From NCBI RefSeq assembly GCF_004118265.1, contig NZ_SDHW01000001.1, positions 620,001 through 684,000 of the forward strand: DNA of 64,000 nt. The letters are read 5' to 3'. The translations under genes were made by a program, and so were the position numbers. Every line of letters starts with the position of its first letter. Within the stretch, counting starts at the first letter, position 1. The notes under the pieces were generated by a model. That model had not been told where the DNA came from. It searched no databases and worked only from the letters and a program-made list of their open reading frames with translations. The DNA is from Lacibacter luteus. GTDB taxonomy: Bacteria > Bacteroidota > Bacteroidia > Chitinophagales > Chitinophagaceae. Shown here piece after piece: positions 19,201 to 27,114 of this stretch.

Positions 19201-19412
19201 GCACCGCTTGCAGCACTTATTGTAAATACACCGGAAGCATTTGTTGTTACAGATCGGTTTGTACCTCTAACCGAAACAGTAGCTCCGGGCAATGGTGTGT
19301 TTTCTTCGGATAGAACTGTACCTGTTATTGTTTTATCCTGCCCAAAAACCAATAAGGGCAACCAGAAAAACAGCAACAACAGTTTGTCTTTGCATTTCAA
19401 CAGTTTTCTCAT
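16266..19412 (-). CDS. SusC/RagA-type TonB-linked outer membrane transporter
   Basis: TonB-dependent import channel, 1048 aa. Signal peptide to about residue 24 (LVFGQ), carboxypeptidase-like regulatory domain about 28-100 (ITGTVLSEENTPLPGATVSV), TonB box region SLGEVVVTAYGIRREKKSLG, plug domain with VDGVPYDN, then the 22-strand barrel ending in an aromatic residue (CAIKF). It is paired with SusD and preceded by a DeoR-type regulator instead of the usual sigma/anti-sigma pair or hybrid sensor. No glycoside hydrolase, sulfatase or lyase is nearby, so the substrate may not be a polysaccharide. A hairpin overlaps the end of the regulator gene just upstream. Confidence 0.95.
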   Translation of the reverse strand: MRKLLKCKDKLLLLFFWLPLLVFGQDKTITGTVLSEENTPLPGATVSVRGTNRSVTTNASGVFTISAASGATLVVSYIGYEQQSVRLGTSTTITVTLRTSKSSLGEVVVTAYGIRREKKSLGYSTQVVDGDEIAGTRRENFVNSLAGRVAGATITPSSGVPGASSQIVLRGATSIGGNNQPLFVVDGVPYDNQTLNQENLVGGSVSFANRNSDYGNRAMDINPDDIENVTILKGPEATALYGADGASGAIVITTKKGKSGKASISYDNSFRVENVYRFPEVQQVYGLGNNGIYDPNYTTNPFSVLGTSTGAGIPAAYGPKLPTGTSTFNNAENFFRNGFTQQHNINVEGGSDIATYRFSANYTDQAGVVPNTGFEKFSARLMGSTKIGNKLRLTTSMNYVSSTTTKASKGAGGYLLTLLTWPVTVDVRNYQKPDGTKIPLRNITNLNLEYDNPMWDVYKNPGMDKVDRLTGNLNLSYDVTSWLNLGAVTGIDYYTQYGTLAVHPLSRFGLAGNGFYSLYQQTTRNFSNTLKATATKKFGDFSNSFTAGFYMENNYTKVESQKGERFYERDFLGINNTDPLSRDARTAISNIRKVRFFGNYILGYKFAYLSLAGSREGSSTFMSSVVDKDPFFNYGSSSLSFVFSDIKGVKEALPWLNLAKGRISYATTGKSPSLPYIIDYRFTSQITTGGGFAYDVTGNNFDLIPERSNNLEYGAELSMFKGRIRLDVARYHLLSKNQILAARASYGTGFVIKWFNGGEVENKGIEVQLAGTPVETKDFRWETIFNFDRNVGTVKSMPAGLPTYYDSDTWVFGNLRSQYFPGAKIGNMAANTVARNNAGQVLISPTSGLPVRDNDFKTVGDRQPQFKLGWVNNLRYKQFDLSFNIDFRKGGDVFNATEYFLYLTGYSVKTLDREMPRVIEGVLQDGLENTANPTKNTIAVTPMYNSSFYSSTTAATEEDFVETVNWARLRDVTLRYTVPARILSGAKFIKSASIYFTGTDLLMITNYSGADPAVNANTASNRGFGGAGIDYGALSIPRGFNFGCAIKF

Positions 19413-19451
19413 GATCCAGTTTTATTTTGGTTGTTTAAGAATACATATGAA

Positions 19452-20201
19452 TTATAAAACGATTACACCTGCTTTGTGGTAATCGTTTAATCGTTTATCA
19501 TCGGGCGGTAATTCTGTAATAAGATGTGTGATCTTTTCCAAACCACATATCCGTAAAGGTTGCGAACTGTTCAGCTTTTCGGAAATACTCAAACACACAA
19601 CTTTCTTCGATGCTTCAATCATTTCACGTTTAAGGTTTGCAACTTCCCAATCGTTTTCGGTTACACCGCTTTTGCTGTCAATTGCATTAATCCCCAAAAA
19701 ACAGATATCGGCATTTAACTGCCGTATTTTACTAATGGCTTCCGAGCCGCATGTAATTTTTGAATCCTTCAGAATTTTATCACCGATCATTACCACATCT
19801 ATCGAAGGATGTTTGAGGTATTCGTTTACTGCAGGAATACTTCCTGTAATAAATGTTGCTCGTAATTGTGGAGGTAACACTTTGGCCATTTCCACAATAG
19901 TTGTACCCCCGCCGGTTAAAACAAACATTCCATTCTCCACTAAGGAAACAGCTTTCTCGGCAATAATGCGTTTCTTTTCCGGTGAGTATAAATGATCGGT
20001 TGAAAACTGGACTTCGCTAAAGGAAAGCGATAAGGCACCACCATGCACTTTAATCAACTTCTCTGCCGCTGAAAGTTCCTGCAGATCCCTGCGGATCGTA
20101 TCTTCCGACACTTCCATTATCTGGCATAAATCGTTCGACAAAACCTTGTTGTGCAGGTTTAGCTGATGCATAATAAACGCATGTCGTTCTTTCTTAAGCA
20201 A
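19452..20201 (-). CDS. DeoR/GlpR family transcriptional regulator
   Basis: N-terminal winged helix-turn-helix of the DeoR type (LSNDLCQIMEVSEDTIRRDL) followed by KVHGGAL and a C-terminal sugar-phosphate-binding (DeoRC) domain with GGGTT and GINAID segments. Family members repress sugar or nucleoside genes and respond to phosphorylated sugars. No ATG precedes the helix-turn-helix; I chose TTG at 20201 because it gives the family-typical start (M)LKKERHAFI, but a TTG at 20252 would also be open. The stop is 39 bases before the SusC gene, so it probably controls and is co-transcribed with that operon. A sugar-phosphate effector would argue for a carbohydrate ligand. Confidence 0.88.
   Translation of the reverse strand: MLKKERHAFIMHQLNLHNKVLSNDLCQIMEVSEDTIRRDLQELSAAEKLIKVHGGALSLSFSEVQFSTDHLYSPEKKRIIAEKAVSLVENGMFVLTGGGTTIVEMAKVLPPQLRATFITGSIPAVNEYLKHPSIDVVMIGDKILKDSKITCGSEAISKIRQLNADICFLGINAIDSKSGVTENDWEVANLKREMIEASKKVVCLSISEKLNSSQPLRICGLEKITHLITELPPDDKRLNDYHKAGVIVL
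19457..19488 (-). promoter_or_regulatory. Perfect 10-bp hairpin at end of regulator gene, before SusC
   Basis: AAACGATTAC (19457-19466) and GTAATCGTTT (19479-19488) are perfect complements with a 12-base loop. The element covers the last codons of the DeoR gene, about 45 bases before the SusC ATG. There is no T-run, so it could be an operator, an mRNA-processing or stability element between regulator and transporter, or a coincidence of coding sequence. Confidence 0.4.
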
Positions 20202-20311
20202 TTTCTTTGGTTTGAACTCCAATATAGTAAATAGCTGCAAAAAACCGCACAAACTCTCAACAACTTGCAGGAAATGTGGAAAACTAGTAGCTATTAGTTT
20301 ACGGTCCGGGC

Positions 20312-20347
20312 AAGAAAAAACCCTGAAAGGAATTCCTTTCAGGGTTT
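20312..20347 (-). terminator. Intrinsic terminator of the M14 peptidase gene
   Basis: A 30-base perfect palindrome (20318-20347), centred on GGAATTCC and with arms starting AAACCCTGAAAGG, is followed on the reverse strand by TTTTTTCTTG. It lies 22 bases after the M14 stop codon and separates it from the DeoR-Sus operon. Confidence 0.85.
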
Positions 20348-20369
20348 GCTTTAATTCGTTTACTACCGC

Positions 20370-22871
20370 CTAGAAGAACACCGCATTACACAACATCAGC
20401 TTTCCGTTTTCCCAGAAATTACGGAACATGATATTATCGGTTAAATACACTACCGAACCACGACCAATGTTTTGTGCGCCAAACAACAATCCATCTTTCA
20501 AACGGTTTTGCAGTTTATTACCAACAAAACCTGCAAGCTGTCCTTCTTTCTTTACTACGCCAACATTCCATCCGTTTCCGTTCATGAAATCGTAAATATT
20601 ATCATCCATTTTTAATGTGAAATAAAAATCCGGGTAACCAAATGCCAATGGATGCGTATTATCGAGTTGAACTTTGTAAATAGAACCGGGTGTCATTGTG
20701 CTTACAAAATCACGTTCACGGTTTTCGTAAGTGGTTAACGCCTTGTAGGGATCTTTGGTTGATGCATCTTCTGTTTTCTTTGATTTCAATCCCCAATCTA
20801 AACGTGCAAATGCTGCAACTGCTGCTTCAAGCGCAATTACTTTACCGCCTTTGCTCACCCACTCTTTTAACTGATCGGTTGATGTTTTATCGCCCATAAA
20901 ACGATAGTTCCCATCGGGCATAATAATTACATCTGTTTCGGCCCAGTTAATTCTGCTGAAGTCGTTTGCATATACCAGCGAAACAGGATACTCCAATTGC
21001 TTATCAAAGAAATGCCAGATTTCACCGGCACCTAAGCTGCTTACACCTTCGCCTGTGAGCAATACAACTTTCTTGAGTTTGAAAGGTGTAACAAGATCAC
21101 TTCCAAAATCGCCGCCATTGTCTACAAAACCAGTTGTTACCGGATAGAGTTTTACATTATTTGCATTGGCGGCATCAACCACATGTTTCCACAATTGTGT
21201 ACCCAGCGATTGGTTACTTGTTTTCATTACAATAATGGAACCTCTGTCAAACTTCTGTCCGTTTACTTCAAACGGCACTTCGCTGTAACGCAGAGTGATT
21301 CCTTTTTGCAATAATTGGCCTGCAGTTTTTGCACTTTGCACGCCTTCCCACTTAATTACATAAGCATACACATCAGCAGCAGCATTTACAACAGCTGCCG
21401 GTTTTTGATATGCAGATGGATTAATGCGGTCTTTCGAAGCAAAAGCCTGTAACCCGTATGCATATGGAAGACTCCATGCTGTAATATCGTAGGTTGCAGA
21501 ATCGCTCAGTTTCGATTTAGGTTCAAGCAAGGCTTGCACCATTGCCGAACGTGGCTGAAATGCACTTACCACCACATCGCCATTGGCAACTGCAAAATTT
21601 TCTTCTTTAGCTGTAAAATAATTGTAGCCTTTGCCTGTTGCTGTTGCAGTACCATATTCGATACCATTCTTTTCGAGTAATTGTAAAAATGCCTGCAAAC
21701 GATCTGCATCTTTTGTGCTGCTTTTAATGATGTATGTTTTATACTCACCAAAACCACCACTTATTCCTTTATTAAAAAACTTACGGTATTCAGCAATAAG
21801 TTTTGATGCATTTACAGATGCAACTTCAATCGTACTCATGCCAGTAGTGAAATGATGGATAGCACGATCGTACAGGGTAAGCGTATCGCCTTCTTCGGTT
21901 AATGCAGTTGCACCACCAGCAGGACCGCCACCTTGCTCATACGTCATACCAATTGCTCCGTTGTAAGTTGGATAAGTATCGCCGTAAGAAGGATAAAACA
22001 GATCGAAACGAAGTTTGGTAAAATACAACCAGCCATTTGCGTCGAAATATTTTGCATGGTTCTTACCAATTGTTGTTTGAAAATCACGCTGCCACTGTGT
22101 AATTATTTCATGAAAAGGTTCTGCGGCCGGTGCAAAATAATACGGCTCGTTAATGCCCTGCTCATGATAATCAACATGTATCTGCGGCATCCATTGGTTA
22201 TAAAGTTTTAAGCGTTGCTGACTTTCTACCTGTGTTTGCCAGGCCCAGTCACGATTAAGATCGAAGTTATAATGATTACTTCTGCCGCCCGGCCAGGGAT
22301 CACGGTGCTCACGTGTATCCATGCGAGGTGTAGCTTTTACACCTACAACCGAATTAAACCAGTTTACATAACGGTCACGGCCATCCGGATTAATACAGGG
22401 GTCCATTACCACCACTGTATTCTTCAACCACTCTTTTGTTTTTGTATTGGCAGGATCAACCAATGCCCACACCGTCATTAAAGCAGCTTCACTGCTCGAT
22501 GTTTCGTTGCCATGCACATTGTAACTGAGCCAGACAATGGGTGCTGCATTTTCGTTGGGTGCAGCTTTATCTCTGCTGAGGTTTGCCAAACGCAGGTTGT
22601 TTGTACGAATGGCTTCAAGATTGCTCATGTTTTCTTCTGATGAAATAAACGCAACCATCAGTGGACGACCTTCGTTTGTTTGTCCGTACTGTTGCAGCTT
22701 AACTGTTTTAGGTGCGTTAGCTGCTACATGTTGAAAGTAGCTGACAATTTTCCAATGTGGCGTATAACGTGTTCCTATTTTATAGCCAAGAAACTGTTCG
22801 GGACTTTGTAATTGAGCCCAAGACTGCCCTGCAAAAGCAGCTAAAAGAACCAGTAATAGAAATTTTCTCAT
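20370..22871 (-). CDS. M14 family zinc metallopeptidase
   Basis: Secreted zinc carboxypeptidase-like enzyme, 833 aa. Signal peptide cut after SWAQ (residue 20). The zinc-binding H-x-x-E is His120 and Glu123 in NVHGNETSSSEAA; the third ligand is His in IHVDYHEQG (about 235), and MTYEQGG supplies the likely catalytic Glu. The long C-terminal part (about 500-830) resembles the class I amidotransferase-like domain seen in the large Bacteroidota M14 proteins, including WHFFDKQLEYP. It would trim peptides or modified peptides in the periplasm. It is monocistronic, with its own -7 box and terminator. It is divergent from gamma-glutamyltransferase, and both act on peptides, which may be meaningful. 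Confidence 0.92.
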   Translation of the reverse strand: MRKFLLLVLLAAFAGQSWAQLQSPEQFLGYKIGTRYTPHWKIVSYFQHVAANAPKTVKLQQYGQTNEGRPLMVAFISSEENMSNLEAIRTNNLRLANLSRDKAAPNENAAPIVWLSYNVHGNETSSSEAALMTVWALVDPANTKTKEWLKNTVVVMDPCINPDGRDRYVNWFNSVVGVKATPRMDTREHRDPWPGGRSNHYNFDLNRDWAWQTQVESQQRLKLYNQWMPQIHVDYHEQGINEPYYFAPAAEPFHEIITQWQRDFQTTIGKNHAKYFDANGWLYFTKLRFDLFYPSYGDTYPTYNGAIGMTYEQGGGPAGGATALTEEGDTLTLYDRAIHHFTTGMSTIEVASVNASKLIAEYRKFFNKGISGGFGEYKTYIIKSSTKDADRLQAFLQLLEKNGIEYGTATATGKGYNYFTAKEENFAVANGDVVVSAFQPRSAMVQALLEPKSKLSDSATYDITAWSLPYAYGLQAFASKDRINPSAYQKPAAVVNAAADVYAYVIKWEGVQSAKTAGQLLQKGITLRYSEVPFEVNGQKFDRGSIIVMKTSNQSLGTQLWKHVVDAANANNVKLYPVTTGFVDNGGDFGSDLVTPFKLKKVVLLTGEGVSSLGAGEIWHFFDKQLEYPVSLVYANDFSRINWAETDVIIMPDGNYRFMGDKTSTDQLKEWVSKGGKVIALEAAVAAFARLDWGLKSKKTEDASTKDPYKALTTYENRERDFVSTMTPGSIYKVQLDNTHPLAFGYPDFYFTLKMDDNIYDFMNGNGWNVGVVKKEGQLAGFVGNKLQNRLKDGLLFGAQNIGRGSVVYLTDNIMFRNFWENGKLMLCNAVFF

Positions 22872-22888
22872 AACTTAAAAATATGTTG

Positions 22889-22896
22889 CAAATGTA
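22889..22896 (-). promoter_or_regulatory. Candidate -7 promoter element for M14 peptidase gene
   Basis: Reverse strand TACATTTG matches TAnnTTTG exactly, 17 bases before the ATG. A 7-bp inverted repeat lies immediately upstream. Confidence 0.4.
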
Positions 22897-22908
22897 AGGA
22901 TGCGGTTT

Positions 22909-22925
22909 AGTGGCAGCTTGCCACT
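22909..22925. promoter_or_regulatory. Inverted repeat in the M14/ggt divergent promoter region
   Basis: AGTGGCA-GCT-TGCCACT is a perfect 7-bp inverted repeat with a 3-base spacer. It sits 12 bases upstream of the M14 -7 box and 71 bases before the ggt ATG, a position expected for an operator acting on the M14 promoter. Confidence 0.35.
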
Positions 22926-22996
22926 TATCACAACTTTATAATAATCAAGATATGTTGCTTTCGTCCGAAAAAATTAAATTCGGCAAAAAATAGTAC

Positions 22997-24697
22997 ATGA
23001 GAAAAATCGCTGCATTGCTGCTGTTATTGGTATTTATTAATGCAGAAGCCCAGTATAATCCTTACCGGTACAGTATTAGCAAAAAAGCAGAAGTTAAAAA
23101 CGGAGCAGTTGTAAGCGCACATCCGCTTGCAAGCAAAGTGGGTGTTGCTATTTTAAAAAAAGGAGGCAATGCGTTTGATGCAACGATTGCAACGCAATTG
23201 GCATTAGCCGTTGTGTATCCCGGTGCAGGAAATATTGGCGGCGGTGGTTTTCTTGTAGCTGTTACTGCAAAAAACGAACAGATCGCTTTAGACTATCGGG
23301 AAAAAGCACCTGCGGCTGCAAGTCGTGATATGTATTTAGATAAAGATGGTAACGCACAAACAAATCTGAGTCAGAATGGACATTTAGCATCGGGTGTACC
23401 CGGTACTGTTGCCGGTTTATTCTCCACACACAAATACGCAAAGCTTCCATTTACACAATTGATACAACCTGCAATTGATCTGGCCGAAAAAGGTTTTGCA
23501 ATTACAGAGGCTGAAGCAAACAATTTAAATAACAGCATGGGCGATTTCGTACGTTACAACACAAAGTCCAACGCCCTTATTAAATATGGTGGATGGAAAG
23601 CCGGTGACACCTTGATACAAAAAGAGCTTGCAGCTACATTAAAACGTATTCGTGATTTTGGACAGAAAGGTTTTTACGAAGGCGAAACAGCTAAATTAAT
23701 TGTGGCCGAAATGAAACGAGGTGGCGGTTTAATTACATTAGCCGATCTGAAAAACTACCAGACTGCAAAGCGTGAAGCAATGGTATCGCAATACAAAGGC
23801 TATACAATTGTTGGTATGCCCTTGGTAAGCAGTGGCGGCATTCTTATTCAGCAAATGATGGGCATGGTCGAAAACAGGAATATTGCACAATATGGTTTTC
23901 ATTCGCCAGAGGCTGTGCAATTGATGATTGAAATTGAACGCAGAGCATTTGCCGATCGTGCAGAATTTCTTGGCGACAGAGACTTTGTAAAAGTGCCTGT
24001 TAAAAAACTTACTTCTCCCGAATACTTACGGCAACGCATGGCCGATTACGATGCAACAAAACCGGGCAGCAGTAAAACAACCACACATGGCAACATCAGC
24101 CCCGAGAGCGAAGAAACAACACATCTGAGTGTATGCGATCAGTTTGGCAATGCTGTTTCGGTAACCACTACATTAAACGGCAACTACGGAAGCCGCACTG
24201 TTGTTGCCGGCGCAGGTTTTTTATTGAACAATGAAATGGATGATTTCAGCATTAAACCCGGCGTACCAAACATGTATGGCGCATTGGGTACAGAAGCCAA
24301 TGCCATTGCCGCCAACAAGCGCATGCTCAGTTCCATGACGCCAACTATTGTATTGAAAGATGGCAAACCTTATTTGGTACTTGGTTCACCCGGTGGCACT
24401 ACTATTCCTACACAAGTATACCAGGTGTTAATAAATACACTGGAGTTTAATTTAAGTCTGGAAGATGCAGTATGGAAACCTCGCTTCCACCATCAATGGT
24501 TGCCCGATGTGGTTTATGTGGAACGAAATTTTCCTGCAGATACTCGTGATAAATTAAAAGCAATGGGTTATGAAATTGTAGTGCGTGGAAACATCGGCCG
24601 CTTTGAAGCAATAAAGATTACAAGAAATGCATCCTCCGTATTAACAATTGAAGCTGTTGCCGATAACCGTGGCGATGACCATGCAGAAGGATACTAG
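22997..24697 (+). CDS. ggt: Gamma-glutamyltransferase
   Basis: Periplasmic N-terminal-nucleophile enzyme that cleaves gamma-glutamyl bonds, as in glutathione, and transfers the glutamyl group to water or peptides. Signal peptide cut near EAQ (residue 19). Arg100 in DYREKAP binds the substrate carboxylate. The autoprocessing site and nucleophile is Thr374 in EETTHLSVCDQFGNAVS, where the precursor is split into large and small subunits. The glycine-rich GSPGGTTIP follows in the small subunit. Full length, 566 aa. It is divergent from the M14 peptidase, so a shared peptide-salvage role is possible. Confidence 0.94.
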   Translation: MRKIAALLLLLVFINAEAQYNPYRYSISKKAEVKNGAVVSAHPLASKVGVAILKKGGNAFDATIATQLALAVVYPGAGNIGGGGFLVAVTAKNEQIALDYREKAPAAASRDMYLDKDGNAQTNLSQNGHLASGVPGTVAGLFSTHKYAKLPFTQLIQPAIDLAEKGFAITEAEANNLNNSMGDFVRYNTKSNALIKYGGWKAGDTLIQKELAATLKRIRDFGQKGFYEGETAKLIVAEMKRGGGLITLADLKNYQTAKREAMVSQYKGYTIVGMPLVSSGGILIQQMMGMVENRNIAQYGFHSPEAVQLMIEIERRAFADRAEFLGDRDFVKVPVKKLTSPEYLRQRMADYDATKPGSSKTTTHGNISPESEETTHLSVCDQFGNAVSVTTTLNGNYGSRTVVAGAGFLLNNEMDDFSIKPGVPNMYGALGTEANAIAANKRMLSSMTPTIVLKDGKPYLVLGSPGGTTIPTQVYQVLINTLEFNLSLEDAVWKPRFHHQWLPDVVYVERNFPADTRDKLKAMGYEIVVRGNIGRFEAIKITRNASSVLTIEAVADNRGDDHAEGY

Positions 24698-24849
24698 CAA
24701 GTACGAAGTATAAAGTTGGAAATACAAATTGAAGGCACAAGGAAAAAGAAGAAAATTCCAAAATCCAAAAACCAACCATAACAAGAAACAAGCAACAAGG
24801 CACAAGAATCAGCGTGCAAACATTCATCATTGACTATTCACCATTCACT
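24698..24849 (+). repeat. Low-complexity word-repeat island, no gene
   Basis: This gap is built from variations of a few short words: AAGGCACAAG occurs at 24732-24741 and 24797-24806, with AACAAGAAACAAGCAACAAG between, and a different motif (CATTCATCATTGACTATTCA) at the 3' end. The composition is very purine-biased on the plus strand. A similar island with the same AAGGCACA word is at 61023-61144. No promoter or terminator recognised. Confidence 0.5.
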
Positions 24850-25383
24850 ATGACATTCGCAGAAACTTTTTTAAACTCTTATATAAAACGGGCGCTTGGC
24901 TATAAAGAGTTAGCCGATAAAACATTTGCACAATTAAGCGATGCCGATTTTCATTATCAGCCAAATGAAGCAAGCAACAGCATTGCAGTAACCATGCAGC
25001 ATTTGGCGGGCAACATGCTTAGCCGTTTTACAAACTTTCTTACAGAAGATGGCGAAAAAGAATGGCGTAAGCGTGATGAGGAATTTGAAGATCAGCAATG
25101 GAGTAAAGACGCATTGTTGAAAAGATGGAACGAAGGCTGGGACTGTTACCTCAATGCAGTTAAGCAATTAACAGCAGATGATCTGTTGAAAACAATTACC
25201 ATCCGCAGCGAAGGTTTAACTGTTATTGATGCATTGAACAGGCAACTGGCCCATTATCCTTATCATGTTGGCCAGATCGTTTATGTAGGCAGAATGATAA
25301 AAAACAACGAATGGCAAAGCTTATCTATCCCCAAAGGACAGTCGCAGCAGTTTAACGATCAAATGCAGCACAAACATTCATGA
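24850..25383 (+). CDS. DinB/DUF1572 family protein
   Basis: Four-helix bundle DinB superfamily protein of the DUF1572 type, 177 aa. The metal-binding histidine triad is His51 (MQHLAGNM), His135 and His139 (RQLAHYPYHVGQIVYVGR). Related enzymes transfer or use low-molecular-weight thiols or act as metal-dependent hydrolases; the substrate is unknown. ATG at 24850 gives the family-typical start MTFAETFL; a GTG at 24814 would add 12 residues read from the repeat island. The stop overlaps the start of the next gene by 4 bases (ATGA), so translation is coupled. Confidence 0.88.
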   Translation: MTFAETFLNSYIKRALGYKELADKTFAQLSDADFHYQPNEASNSIAVTMQHLAGNMLSRFTNFLTEDGEKEWRKRDEEFEDQQWSKDALLKRWNEGWDCYLNAVKQLTADDLLKTITIRSEGLTVIDALNRQLAHYPYHVGQIVYVGRMIKNNEWQSLSIPKGQSQQFNDQMQHKHS

Positions 25384-26417
25384 TCACTTTACAAAATATT
25401 CCCGGCCGAACAACAATCATCAATAATGAGGAATTCCAGTTCTTCTCCGGTTATTCGTATCTCGGCCTGGGTATGTTACCGGCGTTTACCGATCTTGTGA
25501 AAAAAGGAATTGATCTTTACGGCGTTGTTTATCCATCATCCCGTATTTCCAACACACAGCTCGCTCTGTATGCAGCTATGGAAAAACAATTAGCCGCATT
25601 TACACAAACAGAAGATGCAGCCTGTTTATCGTCAGGTTTTCTTTCGGCACGTACAGCGGTAGAAGTAGTGAGCGAAGAAATGATGGTTTATGCATTGCAA
25701 CATACGCATCCGTCATCGACTGCATTGGCAGGCATACAACAAATTCCTGCTGCACAAAGCTGGGAGGAGTTCTTACGGCTACGGGCAGCCGCAAACGAGT
25801 TTCGGTTTGCTGTTGCAGCCGACAGCATCCATGCTACTCCCGGGCACATCAACGATTTTTCCTTTTTTAAAAATACGCCTGCAAATTTCAGCATTACACT
25901 CATCATCGACGATTCGCATGGCATTGGCTGGTTAGGTAAAGAAGGCCGGGGCATTGTTTCGTTGCTGCAATTGCCGGACAATATTGAGTTGCTGCTGAAC
26001 TTCTCCTTATCTAAAGCTTTTCATATGAACGGTGGCGCAGTTTGCGGCTCACGTAAATGGATAAACGCTGTTCGCAAACATGTAAATTATGCAACAAGTA
26101 CACCGTTTATGCCATCGCTGGCATATGCGTTTACACAAGCCGGCGATCTGTTTCAACAGCAACGGGTTAAGCTGCAGCAAAACATCGAATATTTGCAAAA
26201 ACTAACTGCAAGCCATACATTTGTGGCCAATGAAGGAACGCCTGTATTTGTTGTAGCAAAAAAAGGTATTGCACAACATCTATTGCAAAATAACATGATC
26301 ATTTCATCCTTCGGTTATCCTCATCCTGAAGACGACCCTGTAAACAGGGTTGTTGTGAATGCCCTCCATACCAATTCCGATTTAGAAAAACTGGTTCGCT
26401 TATTGGAAGCGTTTTAA
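25380..26417 (+). CDS. Alpha-oxoamine synthase-like PLP enzyme (BioF/KBL family)
   Basis: Fold-type I PLP enzyme related to 8-amino-7-oxononanoate synthase and 2-amino-3-ketobutyrate CoA ligase, which condense an acyl-CoA with an amino acid or cleave the product. Asp177 and His180 in IIDDSHGIGWLG correspond to the DEAH-type cofactor motif; Lys212 in FSLSKAFHMNGG is the Schiff-base lysine. At 345 aa it is about 40 residues shorter than typical BioF. No other biotin or threonine-degradation gene is nearby, so the exact reaction is open. It is translationally coupled to the DinB-like gene. Confidence 0.85.
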   Translation: MITLQNIPGRTTIINNEEFQFFSGYSYLGLGMLPAFTDLVKKGIDLYGVVYPSSRISNTQLALYAAMEKQLAAFTQTEDAACLSSGFLSARTAVEVVSEEMMVYALQHTHPSSTALAGIQQIPAAQSWEEFLRLRAAANEFRFAVAADSIHATPGHINDFSFFKNTPANFSITLIIDDSHGIGWLGKEGRGIVSLLQLPDNIELLLNFSLSKAFHMNGGAVCGSRKWINAVRKHVNYATSTPFMPSLAYAFTQAGDLFQQQRVKLQQNIEYLQKLTASHTFVANEGTPVFVVAKKGIAQHLLQNNMIISSFGYPHPEDDPVNRVVVNALHTNSDLEKLVRLLEAF

Positions 26418-26451
26418 ACTTCCGGCTACAATCACTAAAATAAAAAATGTA

Positions 26452-27090
26452 ATGAAATCTCTTGTGCTTACCACTGTTATTTGCCTGTTTCTTTCTGCAA
26501 CATCGTTTTCGCAAACACTTGGTAAAATTGAATATGGTATTAAAGGCGGTTACAGTTATGTATTCTCCAGTTTTTCTGCTGCAAAAACGGAAGGCTTTTC
26601 CGGTGGCTATGCAGGTGTAATGATGAAAATACCCTTCGATAACCGTTTATTCTTTAATCCGCAGGTTGACTTTAATTATCGTGGCATGAAAACAAATGCA
26701 CTGCCTGCAGGCACGTACAGCAAGCTCAACGAAGTGCAGTTACGTTTAATGCCTGTTGTGCAGATAGACTTTAAACACCCAAGTCAAAATGAAAACAGCA
26801 TGTTTGTAATGACGGGGCCTTCGCTTGGCTTTGGTCTTACTGGCAAACAAACAAAACAGGATGGCGCAGGTGTTCCAACAAATGCCAAACTTAAATATGG
26901 TTTTCAACACTACGGTATGTATGATGCAAGCTGGCATGCAGGTTTAGGTTACGAAACAACTTCGGGCCTGCGTATTTTGGTTGATTATACCTATGGCTTC
27001 GGTAATATGATCAATACAGACGATGCGCCGAGTTTACGTTACCACACTGTAAGTGCAGGCATCGGTTATTGGTTTGGTCGAAAAAAATAA
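26452..27090 (+). CDS. Outer membrane beta-barrel protein (porin/PorT-like)
   Basis: Signal peptide ending SATSFSQ, then GKIEYGIKGGYSYVFSS, the usual first strand of small 8-10-stranded outer membrane barrels (OMP_b-brl_2 type). It ends with AGIGYWFGRKK, a final aromatic strand. 212 aa. Structural or small-molecule-permeability role; no specific ligand. The gene may be co-transcribed with the oxoamine-synthase-like gene (34-base gap) and the bestrophin gene (24-base gap). Confidence 0.85.
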   Translation: MKSLVLTTVICLFLSATSFSQTLGKIEYGIKGGYSYVFSSFSAAKTEGFSGGYAGVMMKIPFDNRLFFNPQVDFNYRGMKTNALPAGTYSKLNEVQLRLMPVVQIDFKHPSQNENSMFVMTGPSLGFGLTGKQTKQDGAGVPTNAKLKYGFQHYGMYDASWHAGLGYETTSGLRILVDYTYGFGNMINTDDAPSLRYHTVSAGIGYWFGRKK

Positions 27091-27114
27091 GAACTTCGCT
27101 TTTTACTTGTTAGT

